Positions 1 through 13,329 are shown, counted from the stretch's first letter. The stretch: 64,000 bases of DNA from Talinum fruticosum (GCA_021018815.1 JAITYX010000003.1:10320501-10384500), one strand, 5' to 3'. Translations and numbers: made by a program. Notes: a model not told the origin generated them from the sequence alone.

Positions 1-1544
1 TTATATAATTAAATATATATTGTTCACTTTGATAGTTATCTCATTAGATTTCGATCGAGTCACAATTTGAAATCATAAAGGAAAAAAAAACGTAACTTGT
101 GATTCTCAAATGTAAATAAAATCAAACCAAAATTTGAAATAATATAGATTATAATTTTTAGGTTAAAAATATTGGTCAATTAACCTTAACACCGTTAAAA
201 ATAATAGAATATCCTTTAATTATTTTCTAAAATATTATTCTATAATTTATCTTAAATAAAATTACTCTTAATTAGATCCCTTCTTTAAAATCATTCAATA
301 TACTTTTTGTCATCAATATATATTTTTTTTAATTTTTCACGGGTTTTTACTAATGATTGACGTGAGAATGAATTACATTGATTGATAAAAGGATAGATAT
401 CTCAGTAATTTTATATTAATTTTATTTTGAGTCCTAATATATTTTAATTTTCAGATTATTTTTCTATTTATTTTTGTTATTTTTAGTCAAATTGTTAGAA
501 GTTGGATTAAATTTGTTTTCTTTGGTTAATTTTATTTTTTTATATTATTATGGGGTTTAGTTAGAGTAATAATATCTTAGTATTAATTTTCTTAGTTTTT
601 ATGATTAATTTAATTATTTTTTTGATTTATTTTCTAATTTAGGTTAAAGCAAGTTTTTAATTTAATAAATTTATAAATTAAATTTTTGTATTTTAATTTT
701 AGGATTTTAATGTATGTTTCGATCCAAAAAAATAGTTTTAATATTCTAGTTTATTTAATTATTTATTTTCATATGTATTGTAATGTAATTGATTATTTGT
801 CTAACTTTCTATTTTAGATTATGTTTTTATTTTTCTGTTTTAATTGTGTTTAATTTTTCTAAAAAATTTAAAAAAGTTTTTATGTTTTTAATTCTGTCCA
901 GATTTTTAATTTAGTTCATTATATAATTTTCTGTAATTTTTATTTATTAATTTTCTGCTCAATTTGGTTTTATTTTATGTTTTGTATTTTTAAAATTAAT
1001 AAGGCTAATTATTTACTGTTTGATTTTTAGATTTAGATTAAATAATTTTATAACATTATTTATTTATTTTTCACCAAGGGGATCTAATATTACCTGGATA
1101 CGAGTCTACTTTTAAAGGGAAACCTTTTTTTTTTCCTTTCGATGAATTTTATCGTTTATTTAATTATTTACATCAATGACTTGTTTTTAATGAACAAATA
1201 ATTTTTATGGTTGAGACTACACCAAGCTCCTACAATCACTCTTGTTGTAGTATTTAATCTATTTAAAAATATTACTATTATATATTGTATAGATTTATTA
1301 GAAAAAAATTCTAATGAGGCTGTATTATCGGACACACAAAAAAAGGAGGAGGATAGTTCACTTATAAAAGGATTTTTTTATTTGGATAAATTATATTATT
1401 TATTTATTTATTTAATTATTTACATCAACGACTCATATTAAATGGACAAATAATTTTTATGGTTAAGATTACCCTAATTTGTTACAATCACTCCCATTAC
1501 AATATTTGACCAATTTAAAAATATTACTATTATATATTGCATGG
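1..1544. repeat. AT-rich dispersed repeat, copy 1 (cut by window start)
   Basis: This stretch is nearly collinear with 3303-4845, with an offset of about 3300 bp and only scattered differences. It therefore represents one half of a large direct duplication whose left edge lies outside the window. It is extremely AT-rich and has no credible coding frame. Near its right end an approximately 107-bp module occurs twice in tandem (about 1186-1292 and 1438-1544). On the minus strand each module starts with a TCTATAC- or TCCATGC-like sequence followed by AATATATAATAG, which resembles a Helitron 5' end. The right edge runs into a TTA microsatellite. The family is not one I recognise; a non-autonomous Helitron-like element is my best inference. 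Confidence 0.7.

Positions 1545-1619
<75 letters not shown>
1545..1619. repeat. (TTA)n microsatellite
   Basis: About 25 perfect TTA units. The poly-Ile or poly-Asn/Leu translations across it are artefacts of the repeat. The array lies between the AT-rich repeat and a module beginning GAGTCCATA, an arrangement that recurs at 4846, 5649 and 7433. Confidence 0.95.
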
Positions 1620-1781
1620 TTGGCATGGAGTAAAAAAGAGTCCATATATGAGTGGAAACTTATTTTTTTCAATGATAAATTATTATTTTCTTATTGGACG
1701 AAACTCCTAAATTCACTCACAAACCGCCATATCATCTATTTGAATTATATATAACTAGTTTGGACTCGTGCTATGCACGGA
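1620..1781 (-). mobile_element. Helitron-like 3' terminus (minus strand)
   Basis: Read on the minus strand, the sequence shows a short hairpin (CGTGC-ATA-GCACG, at 1767-1779), then 8 nt, then CTAG at 1758-1755, then a T. A small GC hairpin just before a terminal CTRR with insertion before T is the known signature of Helitron 3' ends. A second example with a perfect 6-bp stem is at 7653-7678. The DNA on the other side of CTAG (1620-1754) is a module shared with 5516-5648 and 7522-7652. The matching 5' end and any Rep/helicase gene are not visible, so this is a non-autonomous or fragmented element. Confidence 0.5.
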
Positions 1782-3302
1782 GTAATGTAATACTTCTTAA
1801 TAAGTTATGAACTAAAAAAGTAAATATTTAATAACTACATTTAATAAATGAGATTAATAATCGAAAATGCTACAATCACCATATGGTATGCTTCCACCCT
1901 TATCTAATTACACATGATTGAGTGTGGCAGAAAAATAAGCAAAAATGAGTTGCTCGAAATGAATTTCACACATAATAATGTGGAAAAATATAACCACTCT
2001 TGTAAGAGTGGTACTAACCTATTAAGGTATATCCATGTATATTAAGAGTGGTGATTTACATCTATTGAAAACATGATTATTTAGCATAGATAATAAGCGT
2101 GACAGCTTATTTTGAGATAATTGAAATACATAAAAAGAATTTTTTTCGAATTAGACAATTTATGATAATCATATAAGTCAAATACTAAATTTACGATCAA
2201 AAAGAAATTTTTTAAAAAAATAATTGAAAAGAATTTTTATAAAAATTAAACACATAAAGGAAATATTTTTATGCAAATTTTCGATTTCTCTCTTTTATAG
2301 CACAATGCCCAATATATTGAAAAAATCAAAATAAGAAATAAACCTCAAACCTCAAACCTCAAATCTCAAACTCTAATCTCGTTTTCTCTCTTATTTTCTC
2401 GCTTAATCAGTAAATTTCACATGTGCCTGCTTTATATCTTTTTTTCTTAATGTTGTTTAAAGAAAAGTAAAATAAAATAAAACTAAAAAAATTCACCTTA
2501 ATGAACAGAACCCTAATTTGAAGAAGAACTAAATATTTTTAATCCGAGAGGCAGATCTACGTTAGGGCAACCGCGGTCACCCAACCCCGTCCTTTCGAGA
2601 GAAAAACATGGCATAAAGAGTAAAAAAAAAATTAATTAACCCTAGTTAATTTCAAAAAGAATTTTGTAACTTAACCGGTGACAACCTAAGTGTCTATATC
2701 AGTGGTAGAAGTTGCTTCAAGCGAAACTGGTAAAAGGAAAAAAGACTCGCTCAAGAGGTAATATGTCTATAGATATAAGTATGGCGAGTGATGGTGTTTT
2801 CTTTAGATATAAGTGTGTGGTTAAAGATGACTCTCATCCGACTTATTTAGTGTGTGGAATATTTGTCCACTCATACCATTTCCACACTTAACATAAGTAC
2901 GGTAAAAGCGTGGATGCATGTCGTATTTTGAAAATGATAGAATAGACACAAAATTAAAAAGTAAGTGGAAAGACAGAGAAACTCATGATCCAAACAAATC
3001 AAATTAGACAAAAAATTACATAAATAAGTAGTTAAACTCATACCTTAATCATAATAGACCTACTCCAATTGACCGACCCTTACCGATTCAATCACTCTCA
3101 AAACTTAAAGCCACTAATTAAAAATTAGTTTGAAACCGATACCATGTTCTTTAGTCACCTCAACCACATCTTCCTAACAAATTAATAAACCAAACAATGA
3201 CAGAAGCTATTGTTACATCTTTACAATACATATTTTATTTTTTAGTAGAAAGGAAGAACAAATTTTCTCATCTAATGAAATATCTTATTCATCCACCCAA
3301 AA
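1782..3302. other. AT-rich intergenic DNA, no recognisable feature
   Basis: No coding frame, RNA gene or terminal repeat that I can support. If the hairpin end at 1755-1781 belongs to a Helitron-like element on the minus strand, part of this stretch would be its body. Confidence 0.5.
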
Positions 3303-4845
3303 ATATATAATTAAATATATATTGTTCACTTTGATAGTTATCTCATTAGATTCACTCAGAGTCACAATTTGAAGTCACAAAAGGAAAAAAAAGGTAACTT
3401 GTGATTCTCAAATGTAAATAAAATCAAACCAAAATTTGAAATAATATAGATTATAATTTTTAGGTTAAAAATATTGGTGAATTAACCTTAACACCGTTAA
3501 AACTAATAGAATATCCTTTAATTATTTTCTAAAATATTATTCTATAATTTATCTTAAATAAAATTACTCTTAATTAGATCCCTTCTTTAAAATCATTCAA
3601 TATACTTTTTGTCATCAATATATTTTTTTGAATTTTTCATGGGTTTTTACTAATGATTGACGTGAGAATGAATTACATTGATTGATAATAAGATATATAT
3701 CTCAGTAATTTTATATTAATTTTATTTTGAGTCCTAATATAGTTTAATTTTCAGATTATTTTTCTATTTATTTTTGTTATTTTTAGTCAAATTTTTAGAA
3801 GTTGGATTAAATTAGTTTCCTTTGGTTAATTTTATTTTTTATATTATTATAGGGTTTAGTTAGAGTATTAATATCTTAGTATTAATTTTCTTAGTTTTTA
3901 TGATTAATTTAATTATTTTTTTGATTTATTTTCTAATTTAGGTTAAAGCAAGTTTTTAATTTAATAAATTTATAAATTAAATTTTTGTATTTTAATTTTA
4001 GGATTTTAGTGTATGTTTCGGTCCAAAAAATAGTTTTAATATTCTAGTTTATTTAATTATTTATTTTCATATGTATTGTAGTGTAATTGATTATTTGTTT
4101 AACTTTCTATTTTAGATTATGTTTTTGTGTTTCTGTTTTAATTGTGTTTAATTTTCTGAAAAATTTAAAAAGTTTTTATGTTTTTAATTCTATCCAGATT
4201 TTTAATTTAGTTCATTATATAATTTTCTGTAATTTTTATTTATTAATTTTCTGGTCAATTTGGTTTTATTTTATGTTTTATATTTTTAAAAATTAATAAG
4301 GCCAATTATTTACTGTTTAATTTTTAGATTTAGATTAAATAATTTTATAACATTGTTTATTTATTTTTCAGCAAGGGGATCTAATATTACCTTGATACGA
4401 TCTACTTTTAAAGGGAAACCTTTTTTTTCCTTTCGATGAATTTTATTGTTTATTTAATTATTTACATCAATGACTTATTTTTAATGAACAAATAATTTTT
4501 ATGGTTGAGATTACACCAAACTCCTACAATCACTCTTGTTGTAGTATTTAGTCTATTTAAAAAGATTCCTATTATATATTGTATAGATTTATTAGAAAAA
4601 AAAATATTAATGAGACTGTATTATCACACACACAAAAAAGGAGGAGGATAGTTCACTTATAAAAGGATTTTTTTTTATTTGGATAAATTATATTATTTAA
4701 TTATTTATTTAATTATTTACATCAACGACTCATATTAAATGGACAAATAATTTTTATGGTTAAGATTACCCTAATTTGTTACAATCACTCCCATTACAAT
4801 ATTTGACCAATTTAAAAATATTACTATTATATATTACATAGATTA
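3303..4845. repeat. AT-rich dispersed repeat, copy 2
   Basis: Nearly identical to 1-1544, including the two tandem Helitron-like 5' modules (about 4480-4590 and 4738-4845). Differences include CAG/CTG-site variants: ACTCAGAGTC here against ATCGAGTC in copy 1, and CCTTGATACGATC here against CCTGGATACGAGTC there. The repeat ends in a much longer TTA array than copy 1 does. Confidence 0.75.
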
Positions 4846-5515
<670 letters not shown>

Positions 5516-5648
5516 GAGTCTACAGATGAGTGGAAACTTATTTTTTAAATGATACATTATTTATTTTTTTATTGGACGAAACTCCTTAATTCACTCTGGT
5601 TACAGACATTTCAAAATTTGAAAAGATTGGCATTATATAGGGTATAGA
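5516..5648. repeat. Module flanking the TTA arrays
   Basis: A 133-bp sequence beginning GAGTCTACAGATGAGTGG. It is repeated with few changes at 7522-7652 and in diverged form at 1626-1754. Its right edge on the minus strand reads TCTATACCCTATATAATG, again Helitron-5'-like. Confidence 0.6.
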
Positions 5649-5685
5649 TTATTATTATTATTATTACTATTATAGTTATTATTAC

Positions 5686-5719
<34 letters not shown>

Positions 5720-5742
5720 ATTAATATTAATATTAATATTAA

Positions 5743-5808
<66 letters not shown>

Positions 5809-5813
5809 GTATT
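5649..5813. repeat. (TTA)n array, left of solo LTR
   Basis: A TTA-rich array with an internal TAATAT stretch. It continues at 7433-7521 on the other side of the solo LTR, so the LTR inserted into this array. Confidence 0.9.
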
Positions 5814-7432
5814 TGAAGGTTTGCTCGGGAGAAGTTAAGTCACCCTAGAGGGTGGTGAATAGGGTGATGGAAGATTTTTGCGAAAATCAAACTCTTTTGC
5901 ACAAAATAGAGACGAAATGCATTCCGAGTCTAGATTGGACTCGGAAAAGTGTAAACTCGGATATACGTGGAAACCCTCCTGGGGCAGAAAACCACGGATA
6001 GTGTCAATCCGGACACCAAGTCAAATCCACTAATTGAATACTTAATTACAATGAATATGACTACCCGATTTGTTCCCAAACAAATCTATTACAATTTTCC
6101 CAGTGCTCGAATTTACCTTATCCGATCGACCTAGTACTTCCAAGTTGAAATTACCTTATCAACTTGGGATCCTCCAATTTTTCCCGGGGTTAGAAGTTCC
6201 CTTATCTAATCTGGTACTTCCAAATTGAGGTAACATTTACAGTTTGGGACAACCGAGTTGAGATAACCTTTACAACTCGGTCGAGAGAAAGAGTAGAAGA
6301 GTAGTAAGAATTGCAATACAACCGACTCGAGAAAAATACAACTCGGAATATTAAAATTACGAGTTTGGGAGTTGTATGCTAGAGAAGATGTTTAATATGG
6401 TCTCTCTTTTTCTTCCATTCGTCGGTTGAAATCTTGTGCTAAGGCTTCTATAAATAATCTGCCTTGAAGAGATAGCCATTGTGCCTCCAACATCTTTCTC
6501 GTTGAAGGTGTTTGAGTCAACTAGCCGTTGTAACGGATAGTCCGAGTCACTCAGATTTCGGACCACCTTGAAATAACCGTTGTGCCTTGGTCCTAGCTTC
6601 CAACAACTCTTTTTCCAACTTTTGTAAACTGGAAAAGCAAAACGAAAAGACCGTTAGACACGAAATAAAATATTACCCAAAACAATGAATGACAAGGTCG
6701 TCGAGTAAGTTCCGAGCTTTTCTAGAAATTCCAGCTTTTTGTCCGGCAAGTACTTTAACGGTCGAAGCCTTTTGCTTTTGCTTTTTCTTTGGATAATTGA
6801 CATTAGAAAAACCTGCAAAAACTTTAAGAACAATGGTTCTCAAAGTATAAATATACTTTGGTCCATAATTAGATAAGGATTAGTCTAAATAAAGCATTTA
6901 ATGACTAATTACCTTAATCTATTAATCTGGAATATTACAAGTCTAATATTCAATATACTCAGATTCCAAATATGCTAAAACTCATAAATAAATCATTCAA
7001 TCTTAATGGGCACAAGAGTTATATAAACATTTTACAATTACGCATAATTAAACAAATAATAGCGTATGCAAACTAAATGTCCGAGTCCGACTAAGTGGGT
7101 CGAGATCCGAGTTCGAGTGGGTTAGATCTCGAGTCCGAGTTCCGAATGGGTCGGATCCGAGTGGGTCGGACTTACTCGGTCTATCATAAGTAACTCGGGT
7201 TCTACTTTCTAAGTCCGAGTCCGACTTAGTGGGTCGGACTTACTCGGATAATCTTAATATGCTTAAGTCCGAGTTCGATCAAGAATAAGTCATATTGAAA
7301 TGATGAATTGTAAAGCATATGACTTAGTTAAATGAATTTCTTTTAGGATGCTTCTTGATTTATCCTAAATTTAGATGAATTCATGAAATCAAAACACATT
7401 CAAGGGGTTAGTCGATCATACCTGAGTCTTCG
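5814..7432 (-). mobile_element. Solo copia LTR, minus strand
   Basis: This 1619-bp segment is the reverse complement of the copia LTR family at 14360-15903, 23699-25276 and 60192-61733. On the minus strand it begins GAAGACTCAG and ends GAGCAAACCTTCA. It shares internal landmarks such as the CTTTGGTCCA/TATACTTTGAGAACC region and the conserved CACCCTAGAGGG end. No internal region is attached. Flanking 5-mers are GTATT (5809-5813) and ATATT (7433-7437), a near-match target duplication inside a TTA array. The position equivalent to the TATA box reads TTATTTATAG, so this promoter is probably degenerate. It most likely formed by LTR-LTR recombination. Confidence 0.85.
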
Positions 7433-7476
7433 ATATTATTATCATTATGATTATTATTATCATTATGATTATTATG

Positions 7477-7521
<45 letters not shown>
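7433..7521. repeat. (TTA)n array, right of solo LTR
   Basis: Continuation of the 5649-5813 array, with ATC/ATG-containing units near the LTR border. Confidence 0.9.
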
Positions 7522-7522
<1 letters not shown>

Positions 7523-7678
7523 GAGTCCATAGATGAGTGAAAACTTATTTTTTAAATGATAAATTATTTTTTTTTATTGGACGAAACTCCTTAATTCACT
7601 TTGGTTGCAACATTTCGAAATTTGAAAAGATTGGCATTATATAGTGTATAGACTAGTCTTGATCCGTGCTATGCACGG
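7522..7678 (-). mobile_element. Helitron-like 3' terminus with abutting 5'-like end
   Basis: On the minus strand a perfect hairpin CCGTGC-ATA-GCACGG (7678-7664) is followed 7 nt later by CTAG (7656-7653). The next bases, from 7652, are TCTATACACTATATAATG, which looks like a Helitron 5' end. A 3' end directly joined to a 5' end would be a head-to-tail pair of elements. The 7522-7652 part repeats 5516-5648. Confidence 0.5.
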
Positions 7679-9564
7679 AGTAATGTTGTACAATGTATAA
7701 CTTAAGAAATTATTGAATTACGGATCGATTTTGTACTTGTGAGTTTCTTTTTCTCGATCATTTAATTTTATTGAATGGTTTCACTTTCAACAACATTATT
7801 TTATATGTTATCCCCTCATAGTGAAAACGCTTTAGTGACTCATCAAAGTTACCGTAACCCAACACATAAAAATTATTAGAGTCCATCACACATTCATCTT
7901 CCAATCATTCTAAATTTCAAAAGAATAAATAAATAATCTAAAATAATAAATAAAAAATAATGTTAAAAAATATCATCAAGGTTTTAAGATTACAATCGTA
8001 ATTTAAAATATTAAGAAGCCAGGCCCCTTTGAGAATCAAATAATTTAAATAATCCTAACTCATACAGTTATAGAAATAGTGTGACAATATGTTTAGGTAT
8101 CAAAAGGTAAATATTAGTAGGAAAAGGAATAATATATGATTGGTAGATATTGAATTAGATGACATATAGATGACAATAAATATCATTATGTCACAAATTA
8201 ATATTACAACACAAAGTACATCAAATCAATAAAAGAATATCATACTTATAACTTATAATTCTCTACAAAGTCAATACTAATTTAACTTAATAGACACTTA
8301 GATAAATATTTATATGCAACCAACCTACTAAAATATCATTGACTTAAATATTACACGAACTCATAAAAAGTATACATATACCCATAATGGGATCTCATTT
8401 TTTAAAAATTATAGGGTGAATATAATGATTTATCCATTCTTACCTACCTCTGTACACGAAAATAATTAAACATATAATAGCTACTTATATTGAGAATAAT
8501 AGTGAAAAATATTATAATGATAAAAGTGATCCAAATATATTTAACAATAATAGGTAATTTGTATCATAGTTAAGGGCATGATAGGTCAATTTGTGACGTT
8601 GGGTAAAAAAATCATATGTGTTTGTACTTATATTGAAAATTGATCGCGATTTTAGTAGTGAATAAATGGGGCAAAAATATTGATACAATTGAGATTTTAT
8701 AAATACATGTTTTACTCGATTAACAACCAATTGTTTCCCTTGAGATATAACTCTTCCTCTCAATTAATTAGCATAATAAGAGTAACATGAAGTTCTATTT
8801 CAAGATGGCGAGGAGGTTTGATCGTAAATACTCATCTTTTAATAATTTAGAAAACTTACAATAGTAAAAGATATGATTTAAATATGTTTGTCAATAATAA
8901 GTCACAAATAGACATGTTAGGAAGAAACTAAAATAAATTGTATTTGTAACCAAAAAAATGATATGTATGTTGTGCAAAAATTTTGTAACAAATGAATTTA
9001 TTTGAAGTCATATGGGCTTAATCGAAGTTGGCATATTAAGTTTACAATCCTTTAAACATAACACAAATTACGAACTTAAGGCCCACAAATTACGAACTGA
9101 AGCAATATAACTCCTAACTTTTTATTCATTACGTTTTATTCCACAACATATTTGAATCATAACTTTCAATCTTGTAGGTATTTTTAATTATTAATATCAA
9201 GTATATATGTAATTGTTATATTTTTATTATATTAATTTATGATTTCTTAAGGTTTATTAAATCATTCCGTACATAGATGAATGTAATAACCAAATTGCTT
9301 CCTCGGATAGTTAAACATTTAAATATTATTTTTATAACAGGTTTCTGTTGATTTTAATTTTAAAAATTTTTATAATAAATATATTTTAAACTAATACAAT
9401 TTTATGGCAACAAGTCAAAAAAACACCATCAACAATGAAAAATTAATAATGTTAGACAAAATTATTATATTTCAAGCTCAAAATAATATTGCATATCAAT
9501 ATACATAAAAATAAATGAAAGCTAATATACAATCCAAACCCTAAATAAATAAATACATAAGTAT
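7679..9564. other. AT-rich intergenic DNA, nothing recognised
   Basis: I find no coding frame, RNA gene or terminal repeat here. The 83-codon minus-strand frame at 8512-8763 has no recognisable domain and lies in roughly 70% AT DNA. Confidence 0.5.
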
Positions 9565-10435
9565 ATATATTAATTTTATTTTATGTCTTAATATATTTTA
9601 ATTTTCATATTACTTTTGTGTTTGGACCTGGATATTTTTTAGTCAGTTTGTTAGAAGTTAGAATGAAAATAGTTCTTCGGTTAATTTTATTTTTATATTA
9701 TTATAGGGTTTAGTTAGAGTCTTTTTAATCTGTTAGTATTAATTTTCTTAGTTTTTATAACTGATTTGATAATTTTTTAGATTTTTTTCTAATTTAGGTT
9801 AAAGTAGGTCTTTAATTTAATAAATTTTATAAATTTAGTTTTTTCATATTGATTTTAGGTGTTTAGGATATATTCAGGTAAAAAAAAAATTTTCATATTC
9901 TGGTAATTTAATTATTATTTTCTCATTTATTTAGTGCAGTTCATTATTTATTTTACATTCTGTTTAAGGTTATATTTTTATTTTATTATTTTTAATTCTG
10001 TTTAATTTTTCTGGAAAACTATAAAAACAATTTTTGGGTTTTAGGTTACTTTTATATTTTCTTATATTTTCTACTTAGTTTTGTTTTTATTTTCTGTTTT
10101 ATATTTTTATGAATTAATTAAGATGATTAATTATTATTTAATTTCATATTAAGATTAGATAATGTATAACCGATTTGATAATTTTTCAGACTTATTTACT
10201 AATTTAGGTTAAATTATATTTTTAATTTAATAAATTTATAAATTTAGTTTATTTATTTATTTTTTTAGGTTTGTAGGCTATTAGGTCCATAAAATAGTTT
10301 TAATATTTTGATAATTTAATTATTTATTTTCGTATTTATTTAGTGCATTTTATTATTTGTTTAACTTTTTGTTCAAGATTATATTTTTATTTTATTATTT
10401 TTAATTTTGTTTAATTTTTCTGAAAAATTATATAT

Positions 10436-10437
<2 letters not shown>
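9565..10437. repeat. AT-rich dispersed repeat, diverged copy 3 with internal duplication
   Basis: Runs parallel to about 418-1010 and 3715-4310 but is clearly more diverged. A segment of about 300 bp is repeated inside it: 9760-10080 and 10170-10437 both contain GATTTGATAATTTTT followed by CTAATTTAGGTTAAA. Like the other copies it ends in a TTA array. Confidence 0.65.
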
Positions 10438-10507
<70 letters not shown>

Positions 10508-10516
10508 GTTATTATA
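10438..10516. repeat. (TTA)n microsatellite
   Basis: About 26 TTA units. It replaces the left part of the Tat element's left LTR: LTR-homologous sequence begins immediately after it. Confidence 0.95.
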
Positions 10517-10518
10517 TT

Positions 10519-10692
10519 TCGTAGCTTCGAAGGGGCATTCCCGGGATCCACCCCGAGGCTGCACCTTTGCAGATTTCGTAGCCGCCACATAGAATCCATT
10601 CGATCACGCCACGCCTCGCAACCAAAGCAAGTAAATCCTTTCTCTCTTTGAATCATCATCCACATCATCACACCCATTTTCCTCCGAAAACA
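10519..10692 (+). repeat. Left LTR remnant of Tat element
   Basis: About 174 bp matching the last part of the right LTR (28297-28474): GGGATCCACCCC, then ATTCATCCGATCA-like sequence, then CATCATCCACATCAT and CCCATTTTCC. It ends CGAAAACA next to the PBS. The remaining roughly 2.6 kb is absent. Confidence 0.85.
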
Positions 10693-10711
10693 TTTTGGCG
10701 CCGTCTATGGG
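10693..10711 (+). other. Primer binding site of Tat element
   Basis: TTTTGGCGCCGTCTATGGG directly follows the LTR end. TGGCGCCGTCTGTGGGAA-type sites are typical of Tat-like gypsy elements. Confidence 0.8.
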
Positions 10712-10725
10712 AAGAGAGGTAGCTG

Positions 10726-12261
10726 ATGGTTGCTAGCGGTACTCGATCACGATCAAAGATGAAACGCAACCAATCCACCTGTCCCTTATCCTCATCATTC
10801 TACAGCTACGGGGAGCCAATCCCGCTATGTCCCTCAAGCCGAAGACGTGGAGTTATGCCGCGTTCCACCGGCAACCGCCAATCTCAACCGGGAGGGTTAC
10901 GTCACCCCGTGGGCTCTTCAAAACTTGATTGAGACCCTTAAAACTACTGTTCCACAATAAGTGCATGAATAGGTGCGAGCCACCATAGAGCAAGCACATG
11001 CCCATCATGCCTTTTCAATATACCCCAACTCTTGGGTATGGCATAACCCTTTGGGGAGGTCGACTGTTGGCCACTTCTCGAGAGGGATGTCCTTGCATGC
11101 GGTTCCAAGCACAACCAACCGAGGCACCATCGGCGCTCGCCCCGAGCAGCCACGTGCCCCCGACGAGGCGCCACGAAGAAGGTGATGATAGGGGCATTAT
11201 TAAGGCTAAGAGAGCTCTTGATAGAGCCAACGAGAAAGTTGCCACGTCACATACAACCTCGACCCCTTATGCCACCCACAGCAGGCGCTCTACCTGGTTT
11301 GAGGGTAATGGTGATGCCTTTGCACCGAACGTAGGGAAAAGGCCTCAGGGGAGGAGAAGGTTAGCTAGTCCCGCGCGATCGCCTATGCACGGTCGCGATT
11401 CTTAGCAAACCTACAACGCTCCAAGGATGAAGAAGATAAGGGTTCCTAACATCGACCCGTACGATGGCACAACCGACCACCTTGCATACTACAAGTCTCA
11501 CATGTATGTGCAGGATCGAGATGATGCGGCCTACTACCGATTCTTCCCCGCCACGCCGAAGGGGGTCACGCATAAATGGTTCAATAATCCGCCTCAAGGA
11601 AGCATATCTTCCTTTGAGGAACTGTGCGAGAAGTTTGTTGCACAATTCATCGCGAGTTGCAAGCAAAAGAGGATCAACATCTACATCTCCAAGATCAAAC
11701 AGGGGAGGAATGAGACCCTTAAGGATTATATCTCGAAGGTTCCACGGGAAGGCTGTCTTCATCTCTCGATCTTCAAGATGGAGTTGCCTACACCTCCTTC
11801 CTGAGACGGACTCGAAGCGGAAGATTCAAAATTTCCCTCACCTGAAAAAATGTGCCCACTTTAGTAGAAGCACTCCGAAGGTGGCCGACTTTATTCGAGC
11901 CATGGAGATCTGCGCGGAGGAAGAAGAGGAGGTTAAGAGGAAAGGAGGAGACGGAAAATTTAATCCTTGAAATGAAGAGAAGTCTAGGGGAAGGAAGTGG
12001 ACCGCCTCTTCAACACCGACCCCCAAAGTATTCTCGATGGAGATCAAGGAGCATCCCATGCTTAAGAAACCACCTTCCATGTTCACTCCCGCCAAAGAGC
12101 GAGCTTCCAACAAGTATTGTGAATTTCATGAGCAAACCCGACACAACACTACAAAGTGTCGCGCATTAAAGAAGGCGCTTGGGGAGTTGGCGGATAATGG
12201 GCAAATTGATTATTTTCTTAAAAAATATACTCGTGAAATGCAAGGAGGTTCTTCAAGGTAG
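10726..12261 (+). pseudogene. Tat-type gag, broken
   Basis: Encodes the capsid/nucleocapsid precursor of a gypsy retrotransposon. The core is at 11427-11804, beginning MKKIRVPNIDPYDGTTDHL and continuing with a WFNNPPQGSISSFEELCEKF block and KQGRNETLKDYI, the classic Retrotrans_gag layout. The frame from 10998 is the same as this core, separated by a single TAG at 11403-11405 (DS-stop-QTYN), which could be a CAG-to-TAG change. After about 11780 the frame shifts. The C-terminal part (12037-12261) carries KYCEFHEQTRHNTTKCRALK, a zinc-finger-like Cys/His segment of this clade. An alternative upstream start lies at 10726 in another frame. Confidence 0.8.
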
Positions 12262-12438
12262 GGATATGAACACTATGATGATGATGAGCTACTAGGATTG
12301 TGGCCACCATCGCTGGGGGCTTCGCAGGGGCATGTCCCTCTTTTCCGGAAGGCTTACCTCGAAGCATTCAACGAGTCCCGATCACCGGCCAGCCTCCACC
12401 GAGTGAAGGTGCCTACAGTGACCTTTGAAGAATAAGAT

Positions 12439-12893
12439 TTGAAAGGCCTGGCCACCCCACATGAGGATCCTTTGGTCATCACATTGACGATTTCGGACGC
12501 TATATTCCGCAGGATCCTTATCAACACGGGGAGCTCGATAGACATTATCACCATGGAATGCCTAAGTCAGCTGAAATATACCCCTCGGAATCTCATTACC
12601 CTCGTAAATCCTATCCTTGGATTTGGGGGCAGACGATACACACCATAGGCATGATCCGCCTACCAGCTAGGGTTGGAGAGAATGTTAAGGGTCGAAACAT
12701 TAAAGTGAACTTCCTAGTGATTGACATCACCTCCGCCTACAATGTCATAATTAGACGTCCGACCCTCAACCGGATCAAAGCCGTCGCCGCACCATACCTT
12801 CTCCTCATGAAGTATGAGCTTGATGATGGATCTCGTAGGCGAGATCTAAGGAGACCAAAACCCGCACGTGAATGCTATGTCATAAGCATGTGA
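12439..12893 (+). pseudogene. Tat-type aspartic protease domain, catalytic Asp changed
   Basis: Retropepsin-like domain that would cleave the gag-pol polyprotein. The frame reads DPLVITLTISDAIFRRILINTGSS, then GFGGRRYTP, then VNFLVIDITSAYNVIIRRPTLN, matching the order of Tat proteases: active-site loop, flap, then the hydrophobic FLV...YNxIxGRP block. The active-site triplet is N-T-G where D-T-G or D-N-G is expected, and GRP has become RRP. A frameshift separates the halves at about 12560-12640. It is followed by ARECYVISM, the usual linker before RT. Confidence 0.8.
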
Positions 12894-12896
12894 CCT

Positions 12897-13329
12897 TTGA
12901 TGAAGAAGCGGAAAGAGGAGAGGAAAACTCATGATGATCCCAAGTGTAAGAGGTCAAAGGTGGAGCCCTCAATTAAAATTATGGAAACTATGATGATATG
13001 CTTCAAGTACCTCCGAAGATGTCAAACTCATCCTCTTAGAGGAAGCTTGCCCAATCGCTTTGTGCAAGTGAGTAAAAACCTCCAAAAAGGGATCAAGGAA
13101 CATGGCAAGATTGATGGCCAATCGGAAAGGACTATATGTCATCCATGACAAGGTCCGCCTAGGAACCTATAGATTGACCACTCTTGAAGGGTCAGCCATT
13201 CCAAGGACGTGGCATAGCAAAAACTTCAAAAGTGCTTCACCTAAGTACTTAGGAGCACCATTCTCTTATAAAAATCTCAAGCTCATCGTCCGGCATGGGC
13301 ACCTTTCTTTAAAGACAAACTCAATCTAG
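12897..13329 (+). pseudogene. Collapsed pol: RT leader fused to integrase C-terminal tail
   Basis: The first half (to about 13100) resembles the linker between protease and RT (NRFVQVSKNLQKGIKEHGKI). The second half reads KVRLGTYRLTTLEGSAIPRTW followed by HSKNF, the typical last residues of a Tat integrase (GTYRL, then PRTWN/H). The roughly 3 kb that should encode RT, RNase H and integrase is missing, so an internal deletion joined the two ends near 13100-13130. The element cannot move by itself. Confidence 0.7.

Noticed and set aside
2540..2610. GC-rich patch (GGGCAACCGCGGTCACCC) as an RNA or regulatory element
   Set aside because: Only one copy and no clear structure or known motif; too little to support a call.
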